Shown piece after piece: positions 23,942-35,519 of a stretch of 64,000 nucleotides of DNA (position 1 is the stretch's first letter; each line of letters begins with the position of its first letter). Origin of the DNA: Amorphophallus konjac (lineage: Eukaryota > Streptophyta > Magnoliopsida > Alismatales > Araceae); NCBI GenBank assembly GCA_022559845.1, contig CM040120.1, forward strand, positions 305,758,740 through 305,822,739, given 5' to 3'. A program made the position numbers and the translations under genes. The notes under the pieces were generated by a model. That model did no database searches, was not told the origin of the DNA, and saw only the letters and a list, made by a program, of their open reading frames with translations.

Positions 23942-25477
23942 TGTAAGGTTTCGATCAGAGCAGCAGCGGAAACAATGAAACCCTAAGAGTCGTATCGTTG
24001 CCGGCGATCAAAATCAAAAACTATTAATCGAAGAACCCGCCAAGGAAGAACAGTTCTATACCTTTGCGGGATTAATCAATTCCCAGATGCCCGAAGACGA
24101 TCGAGTAGAGGCTCGTCGGGCTGCTAGCCGTCCAAGTGTCCGGCCTCTAGATGTATCCACACGAGCAGCGGGAAAGGACGGAGTCTCCTTCTCGATCTCC
24201 ACACGTCGGCCACTCCTCAGCACCACCATCCACCGCCGTAGGAGGAGGGAGAGAGAGAGGGATGCGCCCAGGTCAGGGAGGAGAGAGAGAGAGAGAGGGG
24301 GGCGGCCAGGGGAGAAACCCTAGTGCTTGGCCAGGGTTTCTCTCCTCAGCGTATATTTATAGACTCTGGCATTTTTCACAAAAACCCAGAAACGGTCTAT
24401 AATTACCGTCCTTCTCCGTCTGATCCACTACTCTATTGTGTGTGACCCTCTAGGCCCAATAGTCTGTTTGGTTTTCAGGCCCATTAAGCTAAGAACTCTT
24501 CTTAACTTAATTAGTTATAATCCAATAACTCTTCATGGATTTAACAGGCTTTCCGACCACGAACGGCACCAAGCAACACCTCGTGATCCCAAATGACTTT
24601 GGGAGGGATGCAACCCATATTGAACCTTTCCGTCGTCAGATTCCACACAGTTATAGATCCTCATTCATACAATGCTCCAATCAGAATTAGGGTACGGTCA
24701 AACTGTCAAACCCTAAAGCATCCTGATCTTATGGACCCTTGTACTCTTAAGTACAGTTCACTAGAAAACTCCTTTTCTAAGTGAACCCCCATACCCTGGC
24801 CAGGGATTTCTAAGTACATGTCCATAGAGCATTCTCTCTCTTAATCCATGCAGAGAGTGAATGATCCCTTGTTGTCCACCAAAGTGTTTTCACATGAATC
24901 CCACTGAATCCGAATAGCTAACTATTAAGAACCACAAGATTGAAGTTCATGAGTCAGCAATCAAACGCTCAGTGGAGTCCATGCAAAACCTCTTTTGTGA
25001 CTCAGGTCAAACATCCAACTATGCTACTGTGGCACTAGAATCTCCTGATTGACAGTCGGCATGATTACCATTCATGAATTCTAGATCGGGTCAATTCAGT
25101 GAACTCATTCATCAACGAGCACCTGCACGTGTACCTTGATGTCAACACACCGGTGATTATGAGATCGACCACCCTCATCACATGAGTGAGTACCACGTGC
25201 ACCGGTCTATCCGGATCTTCAATGTCCCTTCTTGAAGATCCTACGACCAGGAACATTTAGAATATAAACATCTAGATGGCTGTTCTCATTATCACAATCT
25301 CATCATGATCCAGTCATCATAGCTCATATTCAAGGACTTCATCATATTACAACAAACATACTATAACGTGCTAAGAATATAATGAAGAAAATGCCATTAG
25401 TTTATTGAATGAAATTGTACAAGAAATGTCGCCATCACAACACTTGTGATTGGCTTGAAGGGCATACATCTCCAACA
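23942..25477 (-). mobile_element. 5' LTR of C1
   Basis: Nearly identical to 16206-17741 and of the same length. Bounded on the right by the second CTCCT. The TATA box for the genomic transcript is near 24350-24363 on the minus strand. Confidence 0.92.
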
Positions 25478-25482
25478 CTCCT
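25478..25482. repeat. Target-site duplication of C1, right copy
   Basis: CTCCT, matching 16201-16205. Confidence 0.9.
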
Positions 25483-26693
25483 ACTCTGACGCGTTTAATA
25501 AAGACGTCCATCTTGTTGGATGCGTATTAAGCATCGAAAGCCCCATTCAAGTCACGGTGTCCATCTAGACCGTGTTCTGAATCATTGCCAGAGTGCTGAC
25601 CGCGTCATACTCAAATTCGCTTGGATCACTAGTTCATCCAGCATGATAGATCTTTTAATCTTAAGGTCCAAAATCATGTTCTAGTTTAAGCATGCGATCT
25701 AAATAACCACACGATTAGGTAAAGTATATGGAAGATAATTAATTTCTATTCCTTTGAGCTTGTATTCCTTCCATGGTTCTTATTATTTCTACATCATCAA
25801 TTGATCTTCATGATTACATTATCTCTTTTCCAGCATGTTAAAAGGGGTAGATATAAACCTGGTTAATCTTGAAGCACTCTTTTCCCATAGCCTTCTATCA
25901 TGAATGCGTACATGCTTAGCTTATATGACCTTGATCGATGAGTCAAATGTTTTGATTATTCTTTCTATAGTTGTAAATCGTGTTACCATGTGATTCTGTT
26001 TTACGCACAGGCCTCTTGGTGGAGTTAGAACTGTTGCATTCAATAGGTTTTGATGATGTCATTACAATTACAAGTCATTAGTCAGTTGGTATGGATCATC
26101 TAAAGTAAAAAATGAACTCCTAAATATTTGGATAAACATGAGCTGAACATTTAAGCATGTGTTTTAAAGATTGTTCAACTAATTAAACAATCAACTGCAG
26201 GTTGATGGAGTAAGTCATGCATTTCAAAGACAAAGGAATTCAAATTTGATGAAGATCAGAGTCTAGAGTCGATGCAGAATTCAAATGGAGTTGATGCAGA
26301 AAACTGAACTACAACATGATTTTAATAGAAGTTAAAGAGGATTCGACACTCAGAGTCAATAAAAGCGTTGATGGAGTCGACCCTATTTAGCAGTAGAGTC
26401 GACACCAAACTTCAAATTCTTTGTCAAAAAGCAGACATGGTTGTTAACGAAGTCAATGCAACCAAAGGGCAGAGTAGACGTAATGAACAAAGTTTCCTTA
26501 GCCAAGCAATCAAGTAATTGGAAGAAGGAGTCGACGCAATAATCACTCCTCAACTAAAGCTTGTCCAACAATGAAGAGGAGTCGACTCCAATCTCAAGTG
26601 GAGCCGACTCAGTAGAAGCTTTGCAAGCAAAGTCAAAGACTCATCTGATAATGAGGTTGACGCAAGGAACATCACGGAGTCGATGTTGTAGAT
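25483..26693. other. Unassigned DNA between C1 and Tat A2, possible old LTR piece
   Basis: No gene seen. It is continuous with 16068-16205 once C1 is removed. From about 26257 to 26690 it repeats gagtcga(c/t)-type words roughly ten times (for example 26376, 26395, 26530 and 26580), and the text from about 26031 (TGTTGCATTCAATAGG) looks like the start of a copia-type LTR. A relic LTR is plausible but unproven. Confidence 0.35.
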
Positions 26694-28536
26694 TGTTGAT
26701 AGTTTCTTTGTGTGATGTGATGTGATGATCTGTGTGAATATGAATATAATCGTATGACAGATATGTGTGAAGGTGTGTGAGCAAGTAATAACCTAACTCA
26801 AACAATCACAAAAATTAGAAGCATGAGCATGTCATCAAAGTTCAGGAGGAAGAAAATAAAAACACACGCCGGGGCGTGGAGCAAAGGAATAAAATGAAAA
26901 CACACACCGTAGGTGTGGAGCAAATAAGTAAAGAAAAGAGCAAGCAAAATGACAATGATGAACAATACCCAACTAAGGATGTGTGATCCCCACCAAGGTA
27001 ATTAAACTAGCAAAGCTAAGCTAAATACCTTGGAAAGAGCTGGATGAAACACCCGCCCATGGGAGATGAAATCTGGAACTCTACGAGCAGAAACGGTCTA
27101 ATATCAGGCCGCCAATGAGAAAGAGACGGCCTTACGATAAGCCGCCACAAATCCTCAAACGGTCCTAAATATAGCCGCCAGAGCGCACGGAACAACAAGT
27201 TGGGACTTGGATCTCCACCTCTCCTGGCCGGCCAGAAGAGTTGGGCCTCGTGCTGGGAACTCTGTAAACCTGCAAAAAAGTGTATAAGCAATGAAAAAAA
27301 AACCAAATTAGCCCTATGACAAGTGTAGTAACTATAATGCAAATAAGCCAAAGTGCATGCAAAAGGAAGGGTGAATACCTGGGGGGTGGTGATTTTTCAA
27401 CCCCTATGGGGTGTGAAAAAGAAGGGAGGATGTTTAAAAACGATGCAAGGATGCAAAGAACGTGGAATAAGAAGAGGGAATATGCTTATGAATGCTATGA
27501 AGAGGAGAAAGAAACTAAAGAGGAAAACAACACTATTGAACCCTTGGAACTTAATACTCCCTGGACTTGAAGGCTAATGGACGTAGACATCACTTCTCCT
27601 TGATGGGTACTCGCTCCAGAACGCGGCAGCACCTCGACATAAACTCCAGAATTCTCCTCCTTAACCCATGAACTCAAGGGCTCTTTTTATAGACCCTCAA
27701 ACTCTAGGTTCGAGTAGGAGAGATGATGACTCGAAATTAGGCCTGAAACTAGACAATCCTTGAAGACAATACTCCCAAGAGTCCATAGAAACAAACAGAA
27801 GGTTCTGGGAGCCTCTGGTGAGAGAGAAAACAAAGGATGAAGGACTCTAGTTCATCCACGGTGTAGCAGAGGAAAATCAGTAAATCAGGACTCTCTATCA
27901 CCGAAAACGGTCTTACGATAGACCGCTAATTAGAACAAAACGGTCTAAGAATAGACCGCCAACCCCGATCATCCACCAAAAGATAAGGCCAACGGGCGAA
28001 AACTTCGTGAATAGGACTCTGGAGCCAAGAAAGGGTCTAAAGTTAAACTGCCACAATGCCTCTGATGGCCTTACGATAAACTGCCAGAGCTCAACGGATA
28101 ACAAAGGATAAGACTGAGAAGAAAGACGTTGGCTCTGGACTCTGGTGTTAGCTAACGGCCTTAAGATAGATCACCATACGTCATCAAACACCAATTCAAT
28201 AGATCGTCGAAGACAGTGCAGGTCGACGCAAGAAACGATCAGGTCGATGCAAGGCAAACTCAGGTCGGTGCACATGAAGAAAAACGGTCACATGATAGAT
28301 CGCCAAAAACATCTAACGGTCATGTTGTAGACTGCTAGGTCCAAGAACAATGAAAGCCTACTAAGCTTTAACCCACAGAAAAATAAATAAGGAGTGAGAC
28401 CCAATCAAGGAGAATGACCCATGAAATAAGCCTCAAAACTGACCAAGATGGCCCAATAAATGGCGTATAACTCGGAGCATCATAAAGATAAATAAGGAGA
28501 TGACCCAACTCATTGGTCATAAAATAGGTGTCAACA
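26694..28536 (-). mobile_element. 3' LTR of Tat A2
   Basis: 1,843 bp, on the minus strand from TGTTGACACC to TATCAACA, inverted relative to the LTR of Tat A1. Its minus-strand TATA region is at about 27685-27695. Palindromes of the ACGGTC..GACCGCC type occur at 27907-27926 and 27939-27960 and in weaker form near 28065 and 28284. Confidence 0.75.
27907..27960. repeat. ACGGTC..GACCGC palindromes in Tat A2 LTR
   Basis: Two 20-22 bp imperfect inverted repeats in tandem (ACGGTC-TTACGATA-GACCGCT and ACGGTC-TAAGAATA-GACCGCC), the same type as in Tat A1. Confidence 0.8.
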
Positions 28537-28547
28537 GATGCCCCTCC
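28537..28547 (-). promoter_or_regulatory. Polypurine tract of Tat A2
   Basis: The minus strand reads ggaggggcatc just before the LTR start TGTTGACACC, as in Tat A1. Confidence 0.65.
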
Positions 28548-29832
28548 TTAACGTCCTCTTTACAGGGGAATGAGCGGAGGTGAAGCGAAAGTGACATGGA
28601 ACATGGAGGTGAAGCTGAAATGAAGCGGAGTGGACTGAAAAGCGAGAGTTAAGGTAAACCGACACCCATTCTCAACCAATGAGCGATAGGAATCTTTCGA
28701 AAAACTTTGAACCAATCACAAGGAACGGCAAAACAGAATGACGCAAGCCTAGAGGAACTAAAAACTAAAGGAAAGTAAAAACACGACCAACCTCCTCACT
28801 GGAACACACATGTGATAGGCGGTCGGAGCACGCAAAAAAGTAAAGATACAAGTAACTAAGCTCCAGACAGGAATCCTCAGCTAACCAGACCGATCAAACG
28901 GACCGAAGAAAACCTTCCATCTCAGAGTGGAATGACTCTCCTTACTCAAGACCATGGACACAATAGTTATCCACCATTACTGAGACACTTTAGACAGATG
29001 AGGGCACGTGAATGCTCAAAGATGCGTACGATGCATGCTGGGCTAAAATAAAAGAAATTATCAAAATGAATGCAAAGAAAGGATAAAATAAGAAGATACT
29101 CGAGAATAATATTGCTAGACCGGAGAAATCAGGGTCAAGACACTATCTGCAACCATGGTGTGCAAGACAGAACCATCGTCCCCCAATTCTTCCAACCCAA
29201 TGGCCTATCCAACGATTAAACATGTTACCTAGATCATCATCATTTTTGTTAGAGGGGAACATCAGATCCCAAAACACATGAATGACCAGCCGGTTCTTGA
29301 GATAATATATTATAAATAACATATAGTAATGCACTAAGGGAGTAGGAATCGAAATACTTACCTGACTTACTTGCTCGGCGAGTGGTGATAACGTATGATG
29401 GCGCTCATGATTTTTGCTATAAGAGGTTAGCCATCAAATAGATCATAAAATAAGCATGAAGCACAACAGATATAACTTTGCAGCATGAAACATAATGGAT
29501 TGTAACTTTGCAATTCATCAAACATTTTAAGCCACAAACGGTCTAAAATAGAACCACTACACAAGATCCAACGGTCTAAGCATGGACCGCTAAAGTACGT
29601 CGGTTCACATCCTTCGAGGAGAATACCGTAATGACTAACGGTCGAATGAAGGACCACCAAAATGACTGTAACAGTCTTATGATAGACCGCCAAATTTCTT
29701 CAGCGTTCAAAAAAAATAAACCGTTCGTTCTCCCCCCCATTCAACGCTCATTCAATCAAACAAACACCCAAAACCGAGCGACCCACCGGTGATTTCGGCG
29801 ACCCACCCAGCAACCCACTGGCGACCACCGCA
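28548..29832. other. Non-coding spacer of Tat A2
   Basis: Matches the inverted Tat A1 spacer. No credible gene. Its right end (29530-29695) carries at least four more palindromes of the ACGGTC..GACCGC type just upstream of the PMD-like gene start at 29833. Confidence 0.6.
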
Positions 29833-30552
29833 ATGGTGAAGAAACGCGCCGTGAAGTGCCTCCAACGGTGGCTAGCGGAAGAAGGCACGCCACCCTCGGT
29901 GGCGGAAGAAGTACCCACGGCGGAGGAAAGAGGACCGACGGCCCAACCGGCTGTGGAAGACATCCTTGCGGCGAAACAGGGCCCTGGGAGGCCATGGAAG
30001 AAGAGGAAGAGGCCCCAGTGGCCGGGGAAGCGCCAACAGCGGCGGCCAGACGGCGGTCGACGGAGGTAGGCCATTTTGGGTGAATGAACGGGGAAATGGG
30101 TGTAGGGACCCATTTAGACAAGATGTAGGCCATTTTGGCCATTTCCATAGCATGGGGGAACGGAGAAAACCATGCCCGTTCGCGGGTTGCGTAGCGGTCG
30201 TTCCAGTGACCGCTACACCCTCAGACAGTTCATACTATGACCGCTAGAGGACTCAGACGGCCCAAAATATGGCCGCCAGAGGATTAGAGACAGAATCTTG
30301 ATTTTTTGTGTTATTTGTCTTATTTGATTTTTTGGTTATTTTGCTTATATGCAATGGGATGACATACTTATATTTTAAATGTGTGCAGGGGAAGAGACAG
30401 ACTCAGATTTCCTAGCTGCAAGTCCGACCGGTATACCAAGCTCTACCGGACTACCAGAGGGACAGACTGGCAACTATGGGCTTCGGGGAGCTATTGAGCA
30501 TCGAGGTGGCCAGGATCGACACAACATTGCTCTACGCTCTCCAGGAGAGATG

Positions 30553-30557
30553 GGACC
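30553..30557. repeat. Probable target-site duplication of C2, left copy
   Basis: GGACC here and GGACA at 52600-52604: four of five bases agree, consistent with an old insertion. Confidence 0.6.
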
Positions 30558-32465
30558 TGTTGGCCCGGTTAGGAGGCAATTAAGAGGGGCGTGAATTGAT
30601 TGCCCACCCTTTTCGACAAATTTAGACTTAATTAAATCAAACCACAGATATGGTAAATAAACCTTAGATAAAGCTTGATTAGAATGTATGAATGAAAGGC
30701 AAGCAAGCCCTCACAACTTCCCAGTGCAGAAATATAATCACTCGGAGAACAATGTATGAGCGGACAGTTAATCAAACTCTCATCTCACCGACTCACACTC
30801 GTAGTATGAACGGATAGGAAACATCAACAACCACATAAAAAGCAAACCACGACATAGTGATTTTTAGGTGGTTCGGATGCACCAAGTGCCGTCCTACATC
30901 TACCCCTCTCACCTCGAGAGGATTTCACTAAAACACGCTGCACGACGGTAGCAGCCACCACACACGAGCACGACGGCCCACACACGTGGGTTCTCGCACG
31001 ACGACGAGAAGCCCCACACACACTCGGAGCAAGCTCCGAAATCGTCTAAAGAGAGAAATAAAATGGAAATGACAAAGCCCAATCTGAGATTTATGACTTA
31101 AGCACAACAGAACTAAGAAGATGATAGACAAAATAGATCTTCCCCTAAATCCTTCAACCAAACTCGGAGATGAACGAAGGGTGGTTTGGAATGATGAAAC
31201 CGAGAGGAGTGAAGTCGCCCCTTGATGAAGCTCGCCCAGGCGGTTTAGGATGGAGAGGAGCCACAGCACGCCTCCAAACTCGACCTCGGGAACGTGGAGT
31301 GCAGTCAGGGATGGAGTTCCTCCTTCTCCACGGACGTAGCCCTTCTTCTCCTTCTTCCTGCAAGAAGATAGCACGTTAGAAGCTCTTGGATGCTTCTTCC
31401 GATCGAAAAAAGGCGGCGTTATATACAAAAGGGATTGAAAGCCAATAAGACACAAAAGCCCTTCCCAAACCTTCTACATATCACATGCAAAACATGGTAC
31501 ATGCCCTAGGGCCATTATAGTAATTAACCAAGCCAATTGGATCTCTATTAAGTGGGTTTGAAATAGATCCAGAAATCCCGATCGGAACGCTCAGAAAAAG
31601 TGTCGACTCTTTTTCACGAGTGTTCTGCCAGAACACATAAAAACAACAACTGTGAAACAAGTGTCGACTCATTAAGTCGACACTTTTTACCAAGTGTTCT
31701 GGCCTGTGAAGTTCATAACATTCGTGGTGAAAAGTGTCGACTCTTGAGGTCGACACTTTTTCACGAAGGTTCTGTTTTCACAGATTTAAACAAACTTACC
31801 AGAAAGTGTCGACTTTGGAGGTCGACACTTTTTCCCAACCCTTCTGACTTCGCTAAGTTAACAGAACCCTGGTGAAAGTGTCGACGCCATGGGTTGACAC
31901 TTCCTACCAGCATTATAAAACCTTAACGCACAGCAGAGAGTGTCCAAAAAAATGTCGAACCCATTGAATGACCACGAATCATGAAACATGGTTCAAAATC
32001 AATAATATAAGTACTGATAGATGAGATTCCCATTTACAAACCAGATTTCAACACAAATCAAACCATCCACATTAAAATCCAATTAATCATTCATTCTTAC
32101 CATGGCCTTCAAGATTTGAGTGTTAACTTCGCATAGAACCTGCACTATCAAATTGCCATTGATCTCAAACTCAAAGCTAGCAATTGACATTCTCAATCAA
32201 CAATGTCATTGCATATGAACTAAATAATTCAGCAGACTTGAACTTTTTATTCCATCAATTAACAAGTATGATACCAAAGCCTTGTGATCAACATTCAACT
32301 TACACTTTTTCTTCTTGAACAAGCCTCAAACTGATCAAACATTCATTCAATCATTCAAAGCGCACATTCCACATTCATCAATTGTATATCAATGCAAATC
32401 ACATAAAAACTAAACTCATGACATTTTCATTCAAGATCTTCGTCAAAACAGACCGGGACACAACA
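30558..32465 (-). mobile_element. 3' LTR of C2
   Basis: 1,908 bp. The minus-strand TATA box (TATATAAC) is near 31420. Four copies of a 72-73 bp unit with a palindromic core lie at 31661-31900. Open frames inside are mirrored in the other LTR and encode nothing recognisable. Confidence 0.88.
31599..31900. repeat. 72-bp tandem units with GTGTCGAC..GTCGACAC core, left LTR
   Basis: Cores at 31661-31683, 31734-31756, 31806-31828 and 31878-31900 (the last slightly degenerate), spaced 73, 72 and 72 bases, preceded by a half-site at 31599. Each core is a 23-bp inverted repeat with 8-bp arms and a 7-base loop. Confidence 0.9.
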
Positions 32466-32480
32466 ATCTACCCCTTTTTG
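32466..32480 (-). promoter_or_regulatory. Polypurine tract of C2
   Basis: The minus strand reads caaaaaggggtagat right before the LTR start TGTTGTGTCCC. Confidence 0.75.
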
Positions 32481-32629
32481 ACGAAGATAAAACCATTGAA
32501 AGATCACAAGGATTTGCATGAGAAATAGAACCTTTTTAGTGTTAAAACAAGGATCTTCTTAGTTTCAGCTCTCATTCAGAAGCAACATAACATGCAAACA
32601 TCCAAGCATTTAACTCTCCCTTTTTACCA

Positions 32630-32634
32630 AAAAC
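32630..32634. repeat. Target-site duplication of G2, left copy
   Basis: AAAAC, matched exactly at 41130-41134. Confidence 0.9.
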
Positions 32635-33012
32635 TGATGAGGGCATCTCACGACACTCCCTCTAGCTCGGGTCGCCTGCACACTCTTGATGTGGACTGAC
32701 TGTGATCCACACTTGTTATCTTCATTTCCTTAGTTTCATTTTATGTATTTTCCTTTTATTGAGTCCTATCATTGTATTTCTCTTTATTAAGTCATGTGGT
32801 TCTAGTCCATTTCCCTTGGTATGCTTAATTGGGCCTTATTACCTTAGTTATGGTCCCATTAGGTTGAGTCTAGGATATGCCCGGTCTTTTGTCTAATTGT
32901 CAAGGGTACTATGGTCATGTAAAGAGTGGATGCCTATAAATAGGCCTCCCCTCCCTCTCATTGAAACAACTTTGATGAATATTGAAAGGCATTTGCCATC
33001 TCCATCTCAATA

Positions 33013-33069
<57 letters not shown>

Positions 33070-35418
33070 ACTCTCTCTAAGTGGGTTGTGCCCCCTTTCT
33101 CTCTCCTCCCCACCCCAAATTCGAAATTCATTCTCTCTCCTCCCCATTCACCCCTCATTAAGGCCCCTTCCCCTTCCCCATGCATTCATTCAATTCCCCC
33201 TCCAACCCCTAGGTGGAAACCCCTTCTCCTAGGCACCTTTCCACTCTCCCAAGCAACCCTCCCTCTTCCCAAGGCTGAATTAACCCCTCCCAAAGCCCAA
33301 ATTCGAATTTCCCTCTCCCTAGGGCTGTGCCCTTCCATCTCCCCACCTCCTAAACCACCCTAGGTCGAAATCCATCTCCCCCCAACAGCCAAGTTCGTCC
33401 CCCATCCTCCTCTCACACTCACCCTCTCTCTAGTGCACCTCCACCCCCCCATCTCCACCCCTAGCTGCTCCAGCCCCCCTCTCCATCTACCCCTGCCACT
33501 CCAGACCCTCCAGAAGCCCTAGCCACGTCCTTCCCATATCCACAAACCATCAGCCATCCCCCCAATCTGTGCTAACTCCCTTTGCCCCTCCCCTTGTTCT
33601 TGCAAGTTGCAGCTTCAAGTAGCAGGTCGCAGGCAGCAGAGTGAGGCCCTGAAGTCATGTCATCCCGGGCCGGTCCCTGCTCCTCCTGGTGGCAAGGCCT
33701 ACATCTGTGGAAAGGTTGTCCAGAGAGCTTCCAAGGCGAGGTGGTTTCGTCGGCATCCGAGCTCCGAGCAGTCCACAGCGGCCGATCTCCCTCGACTGCG
33801 CAGAAGAACCCAGGCAGAGAACCAGAGCGAGAGTGGAAGCTCGGCCACAACGAACCCTTTGGGATTCAGATCAATCTTTCTTCAGAAAATTCCTTCCCTC
33901 TCAAGTCCTCTTTCATCTTCAAGAAGCAGAGTTGCATTTGGATATCGACATCGAAAGTTACGAGTTTTCTACTCCAAGTGTGTCAGGTCAGTTTACAGGA
34001 GCCAGAACTGACATCCCTCCACTCATCTGATTGTCCCGGTCTTCTCCGACATATTCCGACCCCGCCGTTGGCACCGACAGAAAGAAGACTCGACCACGGT
34101 TCCAACGGTTCAGGTCTTGTACCCATCAGAGCTTTGTGGAGATCATGGTACCCTCTGCAACCAGCCCCATTGTTCTGCACCAGACAGAGGCAGAATCAAC
34201 CAGTCCGGTTGCAGACTCTGCCACGGCCAGCTGGTGAAGGCTCTGAGCGCCATTTTTGGAGGAGAGAAACTACATCTAGTTAGCTGCCAGCTCGAAGAAG
34301 AAGGGACTCAATCGGCCACCGGAACCCTCTGTTCCAATTTTCTTCGTCGGAGAGGGCAGACTGCCCCCTGTGATCCCAGGTTAGACCAGTCCACACTCCT
34401 CCGGTCACCCCTCTCTCCACCGACATTAGATTGCACCCCCGTCAACTCCGGCTCGAAGCTACCCCGATCACGATCGCGTCACCACCAGTTTCATTCCAAT
34501 CGGAGTCCGGGAGAGCCCACAGTGACTTCTGCAACCTACTGCTTCTGTCCGGTACCAGCCAGAGACCAGACGCTGGTGCCCTGTTCCAGTCGCCGGTGCG
34601 GTCAGCCCCGAGAATCAAAGCTTCCCCAAAAATTCAAGCTTCATCCTCTGTCAGTTGGTAAACTTTTGGCGCTGGTCTCGTCAAGATCCGAGCTCCGTGG
34701 AGCCCGTGGCAGCACCGTCTCCGACTGCCTGTCCAGCGAACCTGAAGCAAGGCAGAACCGGTGGAGCTCGGAAGATAACGTTTTCATTGCGTAATCCCCA
34801 CCCCGCTTGGCCGGCTGAAGGCTCCTCCCTGCGTGGAGGTAGTTTTGGATGTACTAAGTCTAATCCCTACCCCAAGATCACCCCTCCTGTGCGAGGCGGA
34901 GTGTTGTACATCATTGCATTTTCAGGTCAAGCTACATCGCCGCGGCGATCGGTTGTATACCCTCGCCTCCCGGCGCGCCCTCGTCTCCGAGCGGGATCAG
35001 TGTCTTCACACCGATCAGGTGAGCGTCTGATATCTCCTTAGTTGCCTTCATTCTGCAAGTTTAGTATTGCTTTGATTGCCCGTCGGCGGTGAGAAGAGGG
35101 CCCGTACTTATATGCTAGTTTGTTAGTGTCCACCGCGGACCGTGAGAGAGTGCCACCCACACCCCGCCCAGCGGGCCAGCCACCCACGAATTTGGGGAAT
35201 CCTAGGCCCTTTGGGGTCAGCCTAAGCAAACTAAGTCCTTTAGAGTCATTGGGTCCCGCCTCGGACCCTTGCCATCATCCCCCGGCCCCGCCGGGTGATC
35301 GCGTGTGCCGTGTGAGTAAGACGCTATTGTGAGAATCATTGGAGAGCTTGTATGCTTGTGGATCTTGGTCCTAGGTTGTCCATTATATATTTAGTCATCC
35401 TAGGGCTGTTTTACATCA
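32635..35418 (+). mobile_element. 5' LTR of G2
   Basis: 2,784 bp with a TATA box (CCTATAAATAGG) near 32933 and a pure CT repeat at about 33016-33062. Several long open frames in the Pro/Ser-rich 3' half (33600-34800) occur in both LTRs but are broken differently and match nothing I know. Confidence 0.93.
33016..33062 (+). repeat. CT microsatellite in G2 5' LTR
   Basis: Uninterrupted CT dinucleotides just downstream of the TATA box. The partner at about 38717-38774 in the 3' LTR is roughly ten bases longer. Confidence 0.95.
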
Positions 35419-35420
35419 AG

Positions 35421-35432
35421 TGGTATCAGAGC
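35421..35432 (+). promoter_or_regulatory. Primer-binding site of G2 (tRNA-iMet)
   Basis: TGGTATCAGAGC, two bases after the LTR end at 35418. Confidence 0.95.
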
Positions 35433-35519
35433 AAGTCATTGACTTGTCTCTATCAAGTCAAGTCCTAGGGCATGTCTATGCATTTAGAGTCATCAAGTGC
35501 ATCACTCTTGCTCCCTAGT

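Larger units (their letters stand above)
16206..25477 (-). mobile_element. Ty1/copia element C1, full length
   Basis: 9,272 bp with two LTRs of identical length (1,536 bp, about twenty substitutions seen by eye), exact CTCCT target duplications, a primer site at 23929-23940 and a polypurine tract next to the left LTR. Domain order gag, protease, integrase, reverse transcriptase, RNase H on the minus strand defines Ty1/copia. The polyprotein frame is continuous apart from two TGA codons. The DNA just outside (16068-16205 and 25483-26693) joins up when C1 is removed. Confidence 0.93.

Noticed and set aside
29748..30153. Several minus-strand frames opposite the PMD-like exon 1
   Set aside because: They mirror the GC-rich exon on the plus strand, which has a conserved MVKKRAV start and splice donor in both Tat A copies.
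30928..31455. 175-codon minus-strand frame in the C2 3' LTR, matched in part at 51154-51567
   Set aside because: It lies in an LTR, is truncated in the partner LTR and has no recognisable domain; the leader of the LTR transcript is the simpler reading.
31599..31900. Possible CRISPR-like array because of the even 72-bp spacing of palindromes
   Set aside because: The spacers are similar to each other, the unit is in an LTR and duplicated in the partner LTR, and the DNA is from a plant; it is a tandem minisatellite.
33607..34794. Overlapping open frames of 113-225 codons in the G2 5' LTR, duplicated at 39318-40505
   Set aside because: They are present in both LTRs, overlap in several frames, differ in length between copies through point changes and show no domain; they reflect GC- and Pro-rich composition.
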